Shown here piece after piece: positions 22,572 to 24,271 of a stretch of DNA of 24,271 nt. The stretch's first letter is position 1. Each line of letters begins with the position of its first letter. This stretch comes from CAIWXH01 sp964555675 (GTDB taxonomy: Bacteria; Chloroflexota; Chloroflexia; Chloroflexales; Chloroflexaceae): the NCBI GenBank assembly GCA_964555675.1, contig CAZKTU010000083.1, forward strand, positions 1-24,271, given 5' to 3'. Position numbers and translations under genes: made by a program. Under the pieces are notes generated by a model, which was given only the letters and a program-made list of their open reading frames with translations, searched no databases and was not told the DNA's origin.

Positions 22572-23612
22572 TTAGTCGCCGGCGCCCTCGGTCACGCGGG
22601 GCGCATCGACCGGGCCGTGGCCATCGCCCTTGCCTTCCCGCTCCTCGCGGTTGGCGCGGATGAGGCTGGCGATGACGGCGATGACGATGATCCCGGCGAC
22701 CACGCCGAGCGAGACGGCGGTGGGGATCTTGATGCTGTAGCCCAGGATCGCGTTGGTCAGGTCGGGCAGCAGCATCTTGGTGCCGACGAAGGCCAGCACG
22801 ACCGCGAGGCCCAGCTTCAGGTAGTGGAACTTGTGCATCATCCCGCCGAGCACAAAGTAGAGCGAGCGCAGGCCCAGGATGGCGAACACATTCGAGGTGT
22901 AGACGATGAAGGGGTCCTGGGTCACGGCGAAGATCGCCGGGATCGAGTCGACCGCGAAGATCAGGTCGGTGGTCTCGACCATCAGCAGCACCAGGAAGAG
23001 CGGCGTAGCCATGCGCACGCCGTTCTGCACAGTGAAGAACTTCTGGCCGTCGTAGTGCTCGCTCACCGGCATAAAGCGCTTGAAGAGCCTGATGACCGGG
23101 TTCTTATCGGGCTCGAGCTTCTCTTCCTTCGAGGTGGCCATCTTGATCCCGGTGAAGATCAGGAAGGCGCCGAAGATCCAGATGATCCAGTGGAACTGCT
23201 TAATCAGGGCGGCGCCCGCGAAGATCATGCCGGCGCGCATCAGCAGGGCCCCGATGATGCCCCAGAAGAGCACGCGGTGCTGGTACTTGGCCGGGACCGC
23301 GAAGTAGCCGAAGATCAAGACAAAGACAAAGATATTGTCGACGCTGAGGGCTTTCTCGATCAGATAGCCGGTCAAGAAGGCCAGGCTCGCCTCGCTCGCG
23401 GTGTACTCACTGCCTGGGACCAGCCGCTCCCAGAAGAAGTAGATCAGCACATTGAAGACCATCGCCAGGCTGATCCAGACCACGCTCCAGATTGCGGCCT
23501 CTTTGATCGAGACCTCGTGGGCGTCGCGGTGAAATACGCCCAGGTCGAGGGCGAGCATCGCCAGCACAAACAGGTTGAAACCGACCCAGAGCCAGAGCAT
23601 TCCTTCGAACAC
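22572..23612 (-). CDS. alx: TerC/Alx-family membrane protein, manganese homeostasis
   Basis: This 346-aa protein belongs to the TerC family, in the Alx subgroup often found behind yybP-ykoY riboswitches and linked to Mn2+ export. Eight or nine membrane helices are visible. Typical motifs are DLGVFHRDAHEVS (about 23-35), EKALSVDNIFVF (87-98) and VETTDLIFAVDSIPA (212-226), whose acidic residues lie within helices as expected for metal transport. The tail is charged and hydrophilic. I chose GTG 23612 because AAGGAG (23624-23619 on the minus strand) lies 6 bases upstream; the upstream frame to 23648 runs into the leader's T-run, and ATG 23600 has poor spacing. A Mn2+ riboswitch and terminator precede it, and a strong terminator follows. 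Confidence 0.94.
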   Translation of the reverse strand: MFEGMLWLWVGFNLFVLAMLALDLGVFHRDAHEVSIKEAAIWSVVWISLAMVFNVLIYFFWERLVPGSEYTASEASLAFLTGYLIEKALSVDNIFVFVLIFGYFAVPAKYQHRVLFWGIIGALLMRAGMIFAGAALIKQFHWIIWIFGAFLIFTGIKMATSKEEKLEPDKNPVIRLFKRFMPVSEHYDGQKFFTVQNGVRMATPLFLVLLMVETTDLIFAVDSIPAIFAVTQDPFIVYTSNVFAILGLRSLYFVLGGMMHKFHYLKLGLAVVLAFVGTKMLLPDLTNAILGYSIKIPTAVSLGVVAGIIVIAVIASLIRANREEREGKGDGHGPVDAPRVTEGAGD

Positions 23613-23646
23613 ATTCCACTCCTTGCTAATGTGGGCGCCGGGCAAC

Positions 23647-23685
23647 AAAAAAGACGAGGCACCCGACAGTAGAGACTGCCCGGTG
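23647..23685 (-). terminator. Regulated terminator in the TerC/Alx leader
   Basis: On the minus strand a hairpin pairs 23685-23675 with 23670-23660 (11 positions, one mismatch and one G-U) around a 4-base CTCT loop; six T follow at 23652-23647, 7 bases from the stem base. Pairing of the outer GAG/CTC (23690-23688 with 23658-23656) shortens that distance. The 5' arm reaches into the aptamer's last segment (GAGACCACC), so aptamer folding and terminator compete. Manganese binding would then favour read-through. Confidence 0.7.
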
Positions 23686-23783
23686 GTCTCGCCTACGTAA
23701 TAACGCCCAGCTAGCCGAGGGGATGGCTCCCCCGTGATGACGGCCGGCCGGCCCGCACAAGCGGGTGGCTACTCCCCAACCTC
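23683..23783 (-). promoter_or_regulatory. yybP-ykoY (manganese) riboswitch upstream of TerC/Alx
   Basis: Read on the minus strand, the leader shows the family's fixed parts in order: GGGGAGTAG (23777-23769), a short hairpin (CCCGCTTGTGCGGG), then CCGTCATCACGGGGG, a GGGGA/TCCCC-type stem followed by CTCGGCTAGC, and the closing GCGAGACCACC (near 23692-23683). The outer P1 helix can be drawn as GGTT (23781-23778) with GACC (23688-23685), which is short. A -10-like TATAGT at 23794-23789 predicts transcription from about 23782, at the aptamer's first base. The aptamer family senses Mn2+; the ligand here is inferred from family identity. Confidence 0.88.
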
Positions 23784-23788
23784 ATGAC

Positions 23789-23794
23789 ACTATA
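23789..23794 (-). promoter_or_regulatory. Possible -10 element of the TerC/Alx leader
   Basis: TATAGT on the minus strand, placed so that the transcript begins at the riboswitch P1 helix. No clear -35 is seen 16-18 bp upstream, so this rests on position and on the -10 alone. Confidence 0.5.
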
Positions 23795-23957
23795 CCCTCT
23801 CGTGCAGCTGTGGCTCTAGGGAACTATTCCCCAAACCTGTGCAATATTCCTCATACGACATTGGATTCGCGCATCATAATCAGGGTTTATTTTCCGCGTC
23901 GCATAGAGAAATGTTCCCCCTCCCCGATTGAGGGGGGCGGACTACCCGCCCCGCGCC
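23795..23957. other. AT-richer core between two divergent riboswitch leaders
   Basis: This 163-bp stretch is clearly less GC-rich than its surroundings and separates the two leader promoters. No gene is seen: the open frame that crosses it has no ribosome site and runs into the antiporter riboswitch. It may hold regulator sites, but no clear palindrome was found. Confidence 0.6.
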
Positions 23958-23987
23958 TTGACAAAAGCTGTGCACCCGGGCTATACT
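23958..23987 (+). promoter_or_regulatory. Consensus sigma-70 promoter of the antiporter leader
   Basis: A perfect TTGACA (23958-23963) is followed after 18 bp by TATACT (23982-23987). It is the closest match to consensus in the window. It predicts transcription from about 23993, the first base of the riboswitch P1 helix. Confidence 0.85.
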
Positions 23988-23992
23988 CGAAA

Positions 23993-24098
23993 GCGGTAGG
24001 GGAGTAGCCGCTCGCCTCAGGCGAGACGCAGCGTCGTCACTACGGGGTCCGCCCCCGGCGCTGCGACCGTGCCCGCAGGCACGCCAGGCCAGACCGCC
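23993..24098 (+). promoter_or_regulatory. yybP-ykoY (manganese) riboswitch upstream of the antiporter gene
   Basis: The order of conserved parts matches known yybP-ykoY aptamers closely: GGGGAGTAG (23999-24007), a first hairpin (CTCGCCTCAGGCGAG), AGCGTCGTCACTACGGGG, CCCCCGGCGCTGC, a GCGACCGTGCC...GGCAC hairpin and the closing CCAGACCGCC. The P1 helix is perfect: GCGGT (23993-23997) with ACCGC (24093-24097). The 3' strand of P1 is also part of the downstream terminator stem, so the two folds exclude each other. By family knowledge the ligand is Mn2+ and binding turns expression on. Confidence 0.93.
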
Positions 24099-24127
24099 AC
24101 GAACGACGCCGTGGTGGTCTTTATTTT
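24092..24127 (+). terminator. Regulated intrinsic terminator in the antiporter leader
   Basis: A 10-bp stem with one G-U pair (24092-24101 with 24110-24119) and an 8-base loop is followed by TTTATTTT (24120-24127). Its 5' arm GACCGCCACG contains the 3' strand of the riboswitch P1 helix. It is the expression platform of the riboswitch: terminator without ligand, read-through with ligand. Confidence 0.88.
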
Positions 24128-24161
24128 CGCCACCACTACACGCTAAAGGAAGGAAGGCCTG

Positions 24162-24271
24162 ATGGACTTCATGATCATCGGTCTGCTCGTGGCAGGTCTG
24201 ATACTCCTGGTGGTGGGCGGCGAGCTGCTCGTGCGCGGCGCCTCGGCCGTGGCCGCGACCCTGGGCATCTC
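24162..24271 (+). CDS. Calcium/sodium antiporter family protein, N-terminal fragment
   Basis: Only the first 36 codons are in the window. The start is ATG 24162 with AAGGAAGGAAGG just upstream. The visible part is the first membrane helix and the start of the alpha-1 repeat (GGELLVRGASAVAATLG), which resembles the YrbG-like branch of the CaCA exchanger family. These proteins swap a divalent cation against Na+ or H+ across the membrane. Control by a yybP-ykoY riboswitch and the divergent TerC/Alx gene suggest that the cation in this case is Mn2+ and the direction is efflux; this is inference. The conserved acidic ion-binding residues lie beyond the window edge. Confidence 0.82.
   Translation, partial: MDFMIIGLLVAGLILLVVGGELLVRGASAVAATLGI

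Noticed and set aside
23765..24007. An 80-aa plus-strand open frame between the two riboswitches
   Set aside because: It has no ribosome site, starts inside the minus-strand riboswitch and ends within the plus-strand aptamer.

Overview
The window is 24.3 kb of very GC-rich bacterial DNA, almost fully coding, in short operons on both strands. Several things suggest the phylum Chloroflexota, probably class Chloroflexia: the style of the proteins (an XRE-NB-ARC-TPR regulator, large GT-C type membrane glycosyltransferases with long N-terminal extensions, a TPR-Yip1 protein), promoters of the TGnTAnAAT type, and G/C-rich tandem repeats. That placement is an inference from protein and repeat style; there is no rRNA gene here. 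No tRNA, rRNA, CRISPR array, transposase or phage gene was seen. A run of 100 N at 17641-17740 marks a scaffold join.

Layout from left to right. 1-42 is a short tandem repeat. 65-4382 holds a Gfo/Idh/MocA oxidoreductase (-), a cupin-like protein (+), a 70-aa helical protein (+), a WYL-domain regulator (-), a 64-aa basic protein (+) and a YihY/BrkB membrane protein (-). 4551-6949 is a coupled pair of ATP-grasp ligases, one classical and one of the circularly permuted type, followed at 7040-9988 by a 982-aa membrane glycosyltransferase. 9989-10228 carries an inverted-repeat element built of 9-bp units. 14032-10229 (-) is a three-gene unit: an XRE-NB-ARC-TPR regulator, a small four-helix membrane protein and a hydroxypyruvate isomerase-like enzyme. 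14240-15619 (+) is a berberine-bridge-type flavin oxidoreductase, divergent from the regulator. 15712-16904 (+) is a methyltransferase overlapping a YgjP-like metallopeptidase. Tail to tail with that is an SpoT/MESH1-like HD hydrolase (-), whose translation start region is duplicated in frame by a 66-bp tandem repeat. 20714-17764 (-) is a GT-C glycosyltransferase overlapping a TPR-Yip1 protein. Divergent from it, 20806-22494 (+) encodes a 562-aa protein of unknown function with a nucleoside-phosphorylase-like C-terminal part.

The most informative region is the right end. A TerC/Alx-family membrane protein (-) and the start of a calcium/sodium-antiporter-family protein (+) are divergent. Each leader carries a recognisable yybP-ykoY (manganese) riboswitch aptamer that begins almost at the predicted transcription start and ends in an intrinsic terminator overlapping the aptamer's 3' side. 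This looks like a compact, two-sided manganese-efflux switch.

Two other points matter to a user of this sequence. The sequences on the two sides of the N gap share exactly 55 identical bases, so the gap and one copy are probably assembly artefacts. The same style of G/C-rich 13-14-bp repeat occurs at the left edge and at 17.4-17.6 kb. The best candidates for undescribed biology are the double ATP-grasp operon, the 562-aa phosphorylase-like protein and the paired riboswitch locus.
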